Both the position numbers and the translations under genes were made by a program. DNA of 36,035 nucleotides from GCA-2688105 sp964499445. Lineage in GTDB: Bacteria; Chloroflexota; Dehalococcoidia; Dehalococcoidales; GCA-2688105. Of the stretch, positions 30,390 to 36,035 are shown one piece after another. Below the pieces are notes generated by a model. It was not told where the DNA came from and made no database searches. It was given only the letters and a program-made list of their open reading frames with translations. Every line of letters starts with the position of its first letter. Position 1 is the stretch's first letter. The stretch is from positions 1 through 36,035 of the forward strand of contig CAZCLE010000005.1 of assembly GCA_964499445.1 (NCBI GenBank). Reading direction: 5' to 3'.

Positions 30390-30608
30390 GTGGTACACCG
30401 TACTGATATTACCAAGCGAGGTAGTTCAAGATTTAGGTTTATTGGCGAGACTATAGCCGAATTAAAGAAGGTAGTCTGGCTCAGTAGACGAGAGGCTATT
30501 TATCTAACCGGTCTGGTGCTGATTGCCGCTCTTGCTGCTGGTCTATTTCTGGGGGCATTTGATTTTGGTTTTGCCGAACTTGTCAATAAACTTTTTTTGG
30601 GTGGATAA
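30390..30608 (+). CDS. secE: Preprotein translocase subunit SecE
   Basis: The 72-residue protein has the amphipathic helix and conserved FIGETIAELKKVVWLSRREAIYLTGLV, followed by one transmembrane segment (LIAALAAGLFLGAFDFGFA). It clamps SecY in the Sec translocon. The start is GTG at 30390, with GGAGAAGG upstream. It sits in the usual place between rpmG and nusG. Confidence 0.93.
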   Translation: MVHRTDITKRGSSRFRFIGETIAELKKVVWLSRREAIYLTGLVLIAALAAGLFLGAFDFGFAELVNKLFLGG

Positions 30609-30641
30609 TTGAGCTGAGACATTATCCGGGCGAGGTTATTG

Positions 30642-31175
30642 GTGGAAGAGAACGAAAAGCAGTGGTTTGTGATTCATACCTACTCTGGGTATGAAGACCG
30701 AGTTAAGAAGAATTTGGAGCAACGCATTAAGGCCATGGATTCTGTAGATGAGGTCTTTCAAGTGACTGTGCCTACTGAGGAAGAGATTGAGGTTAAAAAT
30801 GGACAGCGGCGTACGGTGACTAAGAAGATATTGGCCGGTTATGTCCTGGTTCAGATGAAAATGAGCGACCAGAGCTGGAATGTAGTGCGTAATACCCCTG
30901 GTGTCACCGGCTTTGTTGGTACCGGGAACAAGCCTGTTCCATTGCGGGAGGAGGAAGTTGACCAGATTTTGAAGCAGATGACAGCTGAGGCACCAAAGGT
31001 TAAGATTGGCTTTCGGAAGGGACAGAGTATACGGGTGACTGATGGTCCTTTTATTGATTTTGTCGGGGTAGTGGATGATATAAGCCCGGGAAAGGGTAAG
31101 GTTAAGGTGCTTCTCTCTCTTTTTGGGCGTGAGACACCGGTGGAGCTTGACTTCTTGCAAGTGGAGAAGTTGTGA
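30642..31175 (+). CDS. nusG: Transcription termination/antitermination protein NusG
   Basis: The protein has the NGN domain (QWFVIHTYSGYEDRVKKNLEQRI; ILAGYVLVQMKMSDQSWNVVRNTPGVTGFVG) and a C-terminal KOW domain (KGQSIRVTDGPFIDFVGVVDDI). It binds RNA polymerase and couples it to Rho or the ribosome. I favour GTG at 30642, 6 nt after GAGG; TTG one codon upstream is also possible. Length, 177-178 residues, is normal. Confidence 0.95.
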   Translation: MEENEKQWFVIHTYSGYEDRVKKNLEQRIKAMDSVDEVFQVTVPTEEEIEVKNGQRRTVTKKILAGYVLVQMKMSDQSWNVVRNTPGVTGFVGTGNKPVPLREEEVDQILKQMTAEAPKVKIGFRKGQSIRVTDGPFIDFVGVVDDISPGKGKVKVLLSLFGRETPVELDFLQVEKL

Positions 31176-31207
31176 ACCCGGTTAAGTTTTCCGGTTAGGA
31201 GATATAG

Positions 31208-31630
31208 GTGGCGAAGAAGATTAAGGCGGTGATTAAACTGCAGATTCCAGCCGGCCAGGCAAATCCAGCGCCTCCCGTGGGACCGGCTTTAGGTCAGCAT
31301 GGGGTTAATATTATGGGCTTTTGTAAGGAGTATAATGAGCGTACTTCTGACCAGGCGGGGTCTATCATTCCTGTCGAAATCACCGTCTTTAAGGATAACT
31401 CATTTACTTTTATTACCAAAACACCGCCAACTACAGATTTACTGAAGAAGGCGTTAGGTGTGGAAAAGGGAGCTAGTACTGCTGGTCTGGAAAAAGTGGG
31501 GACGTTATCCCGGGATAAACTTCGTGAAATAGCTCAGCTTAAGGCAGAGGACCTAAATGCTACTAGTATTGAAGGGGCGGAGCGAATTATTGCCGGCACC
31601 GCCCGAAGTATGGGGATTGAAATAGAGTAG
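31208..31630 (+). CDS. rplK: Ribosomal protein L11
   Basis: The 140-residue protein has the Pro-rich N-terminal signature LQIPAGQANPAPPVGPALGQHGVNIMGFCKEYNERT and the RNA-binding C-terminal domain ending IIAGTARSMGIEIE. It organises the GTPase-associated centre with L10 and L7/L12, whose genes follow. The start is GTG at 31208, with TAGGAG about 7 nt before it. Confidence 0.96.
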   Translation: MAKKIKAVIKLQIPAGQANPAPPVGPALGQHGVNIMGFCKEYNERTSDQAGSIIPVEITVFKDNSFTFITKTPPTTDLLKKALGVEKGASTAGLEKVGTLSRDKLREIAQLKAEDLNATSIEGAERIIAGTARSMGIEIE

Positions 31631-31635
31631 AAGCA

Positions 31636-32349
31636 ATGGCAAGGCGCGGTAAAAACTATCAAGAAGCAGTTAAACTGCTGGACAGAACCAAGGCTTATGA
31701 GCCACAGGAGGCTATTGAGCTGGCTAAGAAGATGGCTCACGCCCGGTTTGATGAGACTGTTGAGCTTCATATTCGGATGGGTGTTGACCCCCGGAATGCC
31801 AGTCAGCAGGTGCGCGGTGTTGCCCTTCTACCGTACGGGTTGGGGAAAACGGTGCGTGTTTTAGTTTTTGCCCAGGGTGAGGCGGAGAAAATTGCTAAAG
31901 AGGCAGGAGCCGATTTTGTTGGTGGCGATGAGTTGATTAAGAAGATTGAGGATGGCTGGTTAGATTTTGACACGGCTGTGGCTACCCCTGACATGATGGG
32001 TAAGGTGGGTAAGCTGGGGAAAATTTTGGGGAGGCGGGGATTGATGCCTAATCCTAAGTCAGGGACGGTGGCATCTGCCGATGACCTGCCCAGGGTAATT
32101 GAAGATGCCCGTAAAGGTCGGGTGGAATTTAGGCTGGACAGGACATCTATCATTCATGTGCCGTTGGGTAAGGTTAGTTTTGACGGCGATAGGTTGATGG
32201 GTAACCTGGTGGCGGTGATAGAGGCGGTGGTCAAGGCTAAACCCAGCGGGGCTAAGGGTCAGTATGTTAAGACTGCCTCTTTGACCACAACTATGGGTCC
32301 TGGTATAGAACTTGACCTCAAACCAACCCTTTCTTTAAGTTCCAGTTGA
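31636..32349 (+). CDS. rplA: Ribosomal protein L1
   Basis: The 237-residue protein has the L1 features ETVELHIRMGVDPRNASQQVRGVALLPYGLGKTVRVLVFA, KLGKILGRRGLMPNPKSGTV and KASLTTTMGPGI-like TASLTTTMGPGIELDL. It forms the L1 stalk and, in many bacteria, represses its own operon. It begins 5 bp after rplK. Confidence 0.96.
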   Translation: MARRGKNYQEAVKLLDRTKAYEPQEAIELAKKMAHARFDETVELHIRMGVDPRNASQQVRGVALLPYGLGKTVRVLVFAQGEAEKIAKEAGADFVGGDELIKKIEDGWLDFDTAVATPDMMGKVGKLGKILGRRGLMPNPKSGTVASADDLPRVIEDARKGRVEFRLDRTSIIHVPLGKVSFDGDRLMGNLVAVIEAVVKAKPSGAKGQYVKTASLTTTMGPGIELDLKPTLSLSSS

Positions 32350-32379
32350 TAATTAGGGAAGGTTGATTAATAATTTAAC

Positions 32380-32499
32380 AATTTCCTGAGACAGCAGGTG
32401 CCGATTAAGGCTTAAATTAATGTGCCTACCGAGGAAAAAGGCTTTACTTAACCGGATTTGGTGGAGTCCTTGTGTGGTCGGCGCAAGGGCTTATTTTTT
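32380..32499 (+). promoter_or_regulatory. L10 leader with attenuator-type terminator
   Basis: The 190-bp gap between rplA and rplJ contains a structured leader (CCTGAGACAGCAGGTGC ... GCCTACCGAGGAAAAAGGC) in the position of the ribosomal protein L10 leader. A 9-bp hairpin (32466-32490) then ends in TTATTTTTT, an intrinsic terminator. Binding of L10-L12 to such leaders controls rplJ-rplL expression in many bacteria. Confidence 0.75.
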
Positions 32500-32539
32500 A
32501 ACCAGATGTTCAGCGGTGTTAGTTAGGAGGTAATGAAGG

Positions 32540-33064
32540 ATGCCTAGAGAAAAGAAGGTGCAGAGTATTGATAGGCTACAAGAGGGCTTTTCTAAATGTA
32601 GCATTGGTATTTTAACTGACTATCGGGGACTATCAACTCCTGAGATGACTATTTTGCGCCGTAGATTGAGGGAGTTGGGGGTTGAGTATAAGGTGGTGAA
32701 GAATACGCTGGCTCGGTTTGCTGCGGAAAGGGCAGGCAGGAATGATTTGGCCAGCGTCTTTGAGGGTCCGGTAGCTATCGCTTTTGGCTATGGTGATATA
32801 GCTGAGCCGGCCAAGGCTTTGGCTGACTACATCAACACCTCAAAAGCGAGTCTAAGTATTAAGGGGGGCTTTCTCAGTGATAGATTACTTACTTCAGAGG
32901 AGGTGAAGACCCTTTCCACATTGCCATCAAGGGAGATATTACTAGCTAAGGTTGTGGGTGGGATGCAAAGTCCTATTACGGCATTAGTTAGTTGTCTGAC
33001 AACTCCTATAAGAGGAGTTATAGGGGTGCTACAGGCTAGAATTCAACAATTGGAGGGAGAATAG
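32540..33064 (+). CDS. rplJ: Ribosomal protein L10
   Basis: The 174-residue protein anchors the L7/L12 stalk. It contains CSIGILTDYRGLSTPEMTILRRRLRELGVEYKVVKNTLARFA and ends in LVSCLTTPIRGVIGVLQARIQQLEGE, the helix that binds L12 dimers. The ATG at 32540 has AGGAGG 9 nt upstream. It is preceded by a leader and terminator and followed by rplL after 1 bp. Confidence 0.95.
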   Translation: MPREKKVQSIDRLQEGFSKCSIGILTDYRGLSTPEMTILRRRLRELGVEYKVVKNTLARFAAERAGRNDLASVFEGPVAIAFGYGDIAEPAKALADYINTSKASLSIKGGFLSDRLLTSEEVKTLSTLPSREILLAKVVGGMQSPITALVSCLTTPIRGVIGVLQARIQQLEGE

Positions 33065-33065
33065 G

Positions 33066-33770
33066 ATGTCAGAAAAAGAAGTAGAAGCGGGACAAGAGAC
33101 CGTTGAGGAGAAAGTAGAGGGTGAACAGCAACCATCTGCCGAACCGGTAGCGGAGAGTGAACAGCAGCCACCTGCCGAAAAGGCGGTAAAGAAACCTAAG
33201 AAAGCCAAAGCCGTCGCTGAGGAACCGAAAGCCGAAGTAGCCGTTGAGGAGCCGAAGGCCGAGACAGTCGCTGAGGAGCCGAAGGCAGAAGCCGTCGCTG
33301 AGGAACCGAAGGCAGAAGAAGCCGTCGTTGAGGAACCGAAAGCCGAAGCAGCCGTTGAGGAGCCTAAAGCTCCGGCCAAGGTTGAGAAGAGGTCAAAAGT
33401 CGTTGAGGAGATAATAGCTACTATAAAGAATATGGCCGTGTTTGAACTGGCTGAGTTAGTAAAGGCTTTGGAGGCTGAATTTGGCGTTAGTGCTGCTGCC
33501 CCGGTGGCGGCAGCGGCTGCGGCACCAGCCGAGGCTGGAGCTCCGGCGGCTGAGGAGAAGACGGAGTTTAGCGTGATTCTTAAGGATATAGGGGCTAATA
33601 AGATTAGTGTGATTAAGGCGGTGCGGGAGGTGACAACATTAGGACTGAAGGAGTCTAAGGACTTGGTGGAGAGTGCCCCCAAACCAGTGAAGGAGGGGGT
33701 TGGTAAGGATGAGGCAGCGGCTGTAAAACAGAAATTGGAGGCCGCTGGAGCTACCGCTGAGATTAAATAA
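33066..33770 (+). CDS. rplL: Ribosomal protein L7/L12 with long acidic repeat extension
   Basis: L7/L12 is normally about 120-130 residues; this frame has 234. Residues 113-234 are a complete L7/L12: the dimerisation domain EIIATIKNMAVFELAELVKALEAEFGV, an Ala-rich hinge and the factor-binding domain EFSVILKDIGANKISVIKAVREVT...GLKESKDLVESAPKPVKEG. Residues 1-112 are an extension of Glu, Ala, Pro and Lys with six EEPKA units about nine residues apart (starting at 52, 61, 70, 79, 89 and 98). No ATG, GTG or TTG lies just before the normal domain, and GGAGGGAGAATAGG precedes the ATG at 33066, so the extension is probably translated. Confidence 0.95.
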   Translation: MSEKEVEAGQETVEEKVEGEQQPSAEPVAESEQQPPAEKAVKKPKKAKAVAEEPKAEVAVEEPKAETVAEEPKAEAVAEEPKAEEAVVEEPKAEAAVEEPKAPAKVEKRSKVVEEIIATIKNMAVFELAELVKALEAEFGVSAAAPVAAAAAAPAEAGAPAAEEKTEFSVILKDIGANKISVIKAVREVTTLGLKESKDLVESAPKPVKEGVGKDEAAAVKQKLEAAGATAEIK

Positions 33771-33776
33771 ATCTGG

Positions 33777-33804
33777 TTGAAAATAGCTGAAAATAGGTTA
33801 TAAT
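33777..33804 (+). promoter_or_regulatory. Promoter of the small membrane protein gene
   Basis: TTGAAA (33777-33782) and TATAAT (33799-33804) are 16 bp apart, directly after rplL, suggesting that the following gene is a separate transcription unit. Confidence 0.65.
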
Positions 33805-33835
33805 TAAAATAGACTCCGGTTTGTAGGGGTGGGGT

Positions 33836-34093
33836 ATGCCTTATGATGATTGGTTAATGCTGGTGGGCATAGGTGGTTTATTTATCCTTCTTGGTCTGGC
33901 CGGGATTATCTGGGGCAAGAGTGAGGAGGGGGGTTACTATGATTCCCTGACTACTCAACATGATGTAAGGGAATATCTGGAGCATTCGCCAGGGCGTCCC
34001 GAGCCTGGGGCGTTGAGGATAGGCGGTTGGATATTCATTACTCTTGGCATACTTATGCTGGCCGGGGGCGGCGCCCTCTGGTTCTGGGGTTAA
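33836..34093 (+). CDS. Two-helix membrane protein of unknown function
   Basis: The 85-residue product has two hydrophobic segments, WLMLVGIGGLFILLGLAGIIWG near the N terminus and IGGWIFITLGILMLAGGGALWFWG at the C terminus. A charged loop of about 40 residues (KSEEGGYYDSLTTQHDVREYLEHSPGRPE) joins them. I do not recognise a family. It occupies the place where rpoB follows rplL in most bacteria. The end lies 6 bp from the convergent semiSWEET gene. Confidence 0.75.
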   Translation: MPYDDWLMLVGIGGLFILLGLAGIIWGKSEEGGYYDSLTTQHDVREYLEHSPGRPEPGALRIGGWIFITLGILMLAGGGALWFWG

Positions 34094-34099
34094 GCTTGT

Positions 34100-34363
34100 C
34101 TATCTCCCGTACTTTAGCTTGGCGAAGAGAAGCCCGGCAACAAGGACTAGGGAAGCCGCATTCCAAAGGATGACCGGGGCGAGTTCAAAAGCAAGCCCGT
34201 AAGCTAACCAAAAGACGACGCCTAATAACAGCAGAATGGTAAACAGCAGACTTATCTCATGGGCACTCCTAAGTTTGAAGACACGAAGAACCTGGGGAAT
34301 AAGACTGCAGGTTACCAGTGCTCCACCGACAAAACCCAGGGATTCTAGAAGCAAGGTCGGCAC
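34100..34363 (-). CDS. SemiSWEET / PQ-loop family transporter
   Basis: The 87-residue protein has three transmembrane helices and the PQ-loop motif SLIPQVLRVFKLRSAHEISLLF. That is the size and pattern of bacterial SemiSWEET sugar transporters, which work as dimers. The remaining helices (LLLLGVVFWLAYGLAFEL; ILWNAASLVLVAGLLFAKL) fit. Sugar as substrate is a family-level expectation only. Confidence 0.87.
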   Translation of the reverse strand: MPTLLLESLGFVGGALVTCSLIPQVLRVFKLRSAHEISLLFTILLLLGVVFWLAYGLAFELAPVILWNAASLVLVAGLLFAKLKYGR

Positions 34364-34409
34364 CTCCTTTTGAGCTTATTTCGCCCCATTGTAGCCCCGG
34401 TAGTAAATA

Positions 34410-34931
34410 TTATTCCTCCGAATCTGTCTGGCTGGGCGGTGATTCTGGCTGGAGGATTAGCTCTTGCAGGTCGGCCTCAATCCTAAGCGCATTGGCTTGA
34501 AAGCGATGGGATGGCATTACTTTGCCATCTTTAAGCACGAGCCAGCTGGCTTGTTGCCAGTAAGGTTTTTCATCCCAGGCGGTAACATGTGTCATGTCAA
34601 CCGTGACATGCCATACGCTGGTTCCGTCCTTAAGCAGTTCTGAGTTAGCCTTCCAGTTATCACAGGTGGCATAGAAATCGGCAAGGTATACCTTCGCCTG
34701 ATAACTTTCAGCTTGACTGAGAAGGTGTTCATAAACAGCCAGGATTGCCCTGTCCTCGGTGGTGATGGCGGTGGGGGGAGGCGCCTCCACTTCTGTTTCC
34801 GCTTCCGGAGACGGTGTGGGAGCCCACTGGTCAAAGCCTTCGCATCCGGCACCCGCCCAGACGAATATGGCAAGTAGAGTAATAATGAGAATGGGTTTTA
34901 TATACCTCTTGGTCAAATTAGAAAGTAACAT
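34410..34931 (-). CDS. Putative lipoprotein of unknown function
   Basis: The 173-residue protein has a lipoprotein signal: MLLSNLTKRYIKP, a hydrophobic core, and a lipobox ending WAGAGC with Cys30. A Pro/Glu/Thr-rich linker (APTPSPEAETEVEAPPPT) follows. The rest, with VYEHLLSQAESYQAKVYLADFYATCDNWKA and a predicted beta region (VWHVTVDMTHV; ASWLVLKDGKVMPSHRF), matches no family I can name. AAGGAGG lies about 7 nt before the ATG. It probably sits on the outside of the cytoplasmic membrane. Confidence 0.75.
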   Translation of the reverse strand: MLLSNLTKRYIKPILIITLLAIFVWAGAGCEGFDQWAPTPSPEAETEVEAPPPTAITTEDRAILAVYEHLLSQAESYQAKVYLADFYATCDNWKANSELLKDGTSVWHVTVDMTHVTAWDEKPYWQQASWLVLKDGKVMPSHRFQANALRIEADLQELILQPESPPSQTDSEE

Positions 34932-34961
34932 TTTTCTTCCTCCTTAGCTTCCCTATCTGCC

Positions 34962-35861
34962 CTACACCATCCGTCTTGGTCGATACTGGATGGCTTCAGC
35001 CAGATGGTGAGCTTTAATTATATCAGCATTTTCCATGTCGGCGATAGTACGGGCTAACTTTAATATGCGGTGGAAGGCACGGGCAGAGAGGTAAAGCTGT
35101 TTCATGGCTGCTTTTAGCAGGCTCTGGGCTGATTCTTCTGTCTGGCAAAACTCCCTTACCTCGGTCGGTGTCATTTCAGCATTGCAGGCTAGCTTTGTTC
35201 CCTCAAACCGTTTGAGTTGGAGGGAACGGGCGGCGTTAACCCTGGACTGGACTTTCTCTGACCTTTCCCCTAACCTGTCGTCGGCTAATTTCTCGTAGTC
35301 AATATGGGGCACCTCAACAAATATATCAACCCGGTCAATGAACGGTCCGCTGATGCGTTTCTGGTATCGGGAGACCAGACTGGAAGGACAGGTACATTGT
35401 CTAAACGGGTCGCCATAGTAGCCGCAGGGGCAGGGGTTCATGGCTCCGACCAGCATGAAGTTGGCGGGGAAGGTTACACTGCCTTGAGCCCGGCTGATGG
35501 TGACTGTCTTGTCTTCCAGAGGTTGGCGCAATACTTCAAGCAGGGAGTGCCCAAATTCAGGGAGTTCATCAAGGAAGAGAACCCCCCGATGACTGAGGCT
35601 TATTTCACCGGCTCTGGGCCAGTGTCCGCCCCCTACCAGCCCAGCATTTGATATGGTGTAGTGGGGGGAGCGGAAGGGGCGTTGTCTTATCAGAGGAGTA
35701 TCCGGCGGCAGCAGACCACTGACACTATAGATTTTGGTAACCTCCAGGGCTTCCTCGGTAGTCATTGGCGGCAGTATGGAAGGGAGTGAGCGTGCCAGTA
35801 GGGTTTTACCGCTTCCCGGGGGTCCCATCATTATGGCATTGTGCCCCCCCGCCGCCGCCAC
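34962..35861 (-). CDS. ComM/YifB-family Mg-chelatase-like AAA+ ATPase, C-terminal part
   Basis: The sequence encodes the ATPase and C-terminal region of a YifB/ComM protein. It has Walker A GPPGSGKT, RPFRSPHYTISNAGLVGGG, Walker B GVLFLDELPEF, GAMNPCPCGYYGDP and CTCPSSLVSRYQKRISGPFIDRVDI with its cysteine motif, and the Mg-chelatase C-terminal helical part (LSARAFHRILKLARTIADMENADIIKAHHLAEAIQYR). ComM is a helicase that extends heteroduplex during natural transformation in Gram-negative bacteria. The coding frame continues upstream of the GTG at 35861 with typical residues but meets an in-frame TAG at 35994-35996. The true gene is therefore longer, with its N-terminal domain cut off by that stop and by the window edge. 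Confidence 0.88.
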   Translation of the reverse strand: MAAAGGHNAIMMGPPGSGKTLLARSLPSILPPMTTEEALEVTKIYSVSGLLPPDTPLIRQRPFRSPHYTISNAGLVGGGHWPRAGEISLSHRGVLFLDELPEFGHSLLEVLRQPLEDKTVTISRAQGSVTFPANFMLVGAMNPCPCGYYGDPFRQCTCPSSLVSRYQKRISGPFIDRVDIFVEVPHIDYEKLADDRLGERSEKVQSRVNAARSLQLKRFEGTKLACNAEMTPTEVREFCQTEESAQSLLKAAMKQLYLSARAFHRILKLARTIADMENADIIKAHHLAEAIQYRPRRMV

Positions 35862-36035
35862 CTCTAAGGCTCGTTTGACATGCTCCTGCCCTTTAATATA
35901 AGCCAGGTCGGTAATTGACGAGGGGAGTGGGGGTGGGTTGTATTCCTCGGTTTCATCAGGCTTATATTCCGGGGCGGGTATCTTTCCTCGAGACTAACTC
36001 ACTAACTGGGGTAGCGAGGTGATAGGGGTGATTTT
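35862..36035 (-). pseudogene. Upstream coding part of yifB containing an in-frame TAG
   Basis: On the minus strand the same frame as the ATPase reads KITPITSLPQLVS, then TAG (35994-35996), then SRGKIPAPEYKPDETEEYN and on to DLAYIKGQEHVKRALEV. The residues on both sides of the TAG fit the normal YifB linker between its N-terminal LonC-like domain and the ATPase. There is no start codon between the TAG and the GTG at 35861. Either the gene is truncated, or the stop is a sequence error. Confidence 0.6.

Noticed and set aside
33218..33371. Short tandem DNA repeats that could be read as a CRISPR-like array
   Set aside because: The repeats are about 27 bp with no unique spacers and are in frame inside rplL, so they encode a protein repeat.
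33029..33682. Long Ala/Ser/Phe-rich frame on the minus strand opposite rplL
   Set aside because: It is the complement of the EEPKA repeat and Ala-rich hinge of L7/L12; composition alone keeps it open.
35994..35996. TAG in yifB as evidence of pyrrolysine or stop-codon reassignment
   Set aside because: TAG ends serA, rpmG and rplK in the same window in the normal way, and no recoding signal is seen.

Overview
The window looks like a chromosomal segment of an anaerobic bacterium. I favour an uncultured Dehalococcoidia-like member of the Chloroflexota, by inference only. The grounds are: glycine decarboxylase split into PA/PB subunits; MinD-type ATPases with inserted ferredoxin domains next to NifB/NifX-like proteins; a three-gene TRAP transporter; an AmmeMemoRadiSam locus; and a tuf-rpmG-secE-nusG-rplK-rplA-rplJ-rplL operon that is not followed by rpoB. 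TTG and GTG starts with good ribosome-binding sites are frequent.

Layout. 1-1918: the end of a radical SAM protein and a fused MEMO/AMMECR1 protein. 1928-3440: REP-like repeats, an AT-rich AlbA_2/Schlafen-type gene and a copy of the 5' end of rarA. 3446-7265, minus strand: an iron-sulfur cluster-handling operon (DUF134 regulator, two NifX-like proteins, two MinD/ferredoxin ATPases, small zinc-ribbon proteins) read from a consensus promoter whose start region is covered by a 22-bp palindrome. 7562-13480, plus strand: a tandem glycine riboswitch followed by TRAP transporter genes dctP, dctQ and dctM, a metallo-beta-lactamase-fold hydrolase and an M20 amidohydrolase. 13650-21178, minus strand: a second tandem glycine riboswitch driving gcvT-gcvH-gcvPA-gcvPB-lpdA-lipB-lipA. 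21277-22987: serA. 23053-24962: a serine recombinase remnant and rarA. 25042-28361: initiator tRNA with displaced copies of its 3' end around tspO and a CBS-domain gene, then a QueG-like ferredoxin protein, a flavoprotein, tRNA-Asn and a small membrane protein. 28562-33770: tRNA-Thr, tRNA-Tyr, tRNA-Thr and the tuf/ribosomal protein operon. 33777-36035: small membrane proteins, a lipoprotein and a ComM/YifB ATPase gene interrupted by an in-frame TAG.

How the genes fit together. The centre of the window is a glycine economy. One glycine riboswitch precedes a complete glycine cleavage system together with the enzymes that lipoylate and reoxidise its H protein. A sister riboswitch precedes an uptake system plus an amidohydrolase. 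The simplest reading is import of an acylated amino acid (possibly an N-acylglycine), hydrolysis to free glycine, and oxidation by the cleavage system, with both arms sensing glycine. The substrate is inference.

Most unusual features: the riboswitch-TRAP-MBL-M20 operon; a ribosomal protein L7/L12 with an acidic N-terminal repeat extension of about 110 residues; single-gene segments bounded by copies of the tRNA-fMet 3' end; a four-cysteine insertion in EF-Tu; and the palindromic operator of the DUF134 operon. No CRISPR array, rRNA gene or intact transposase was seen.
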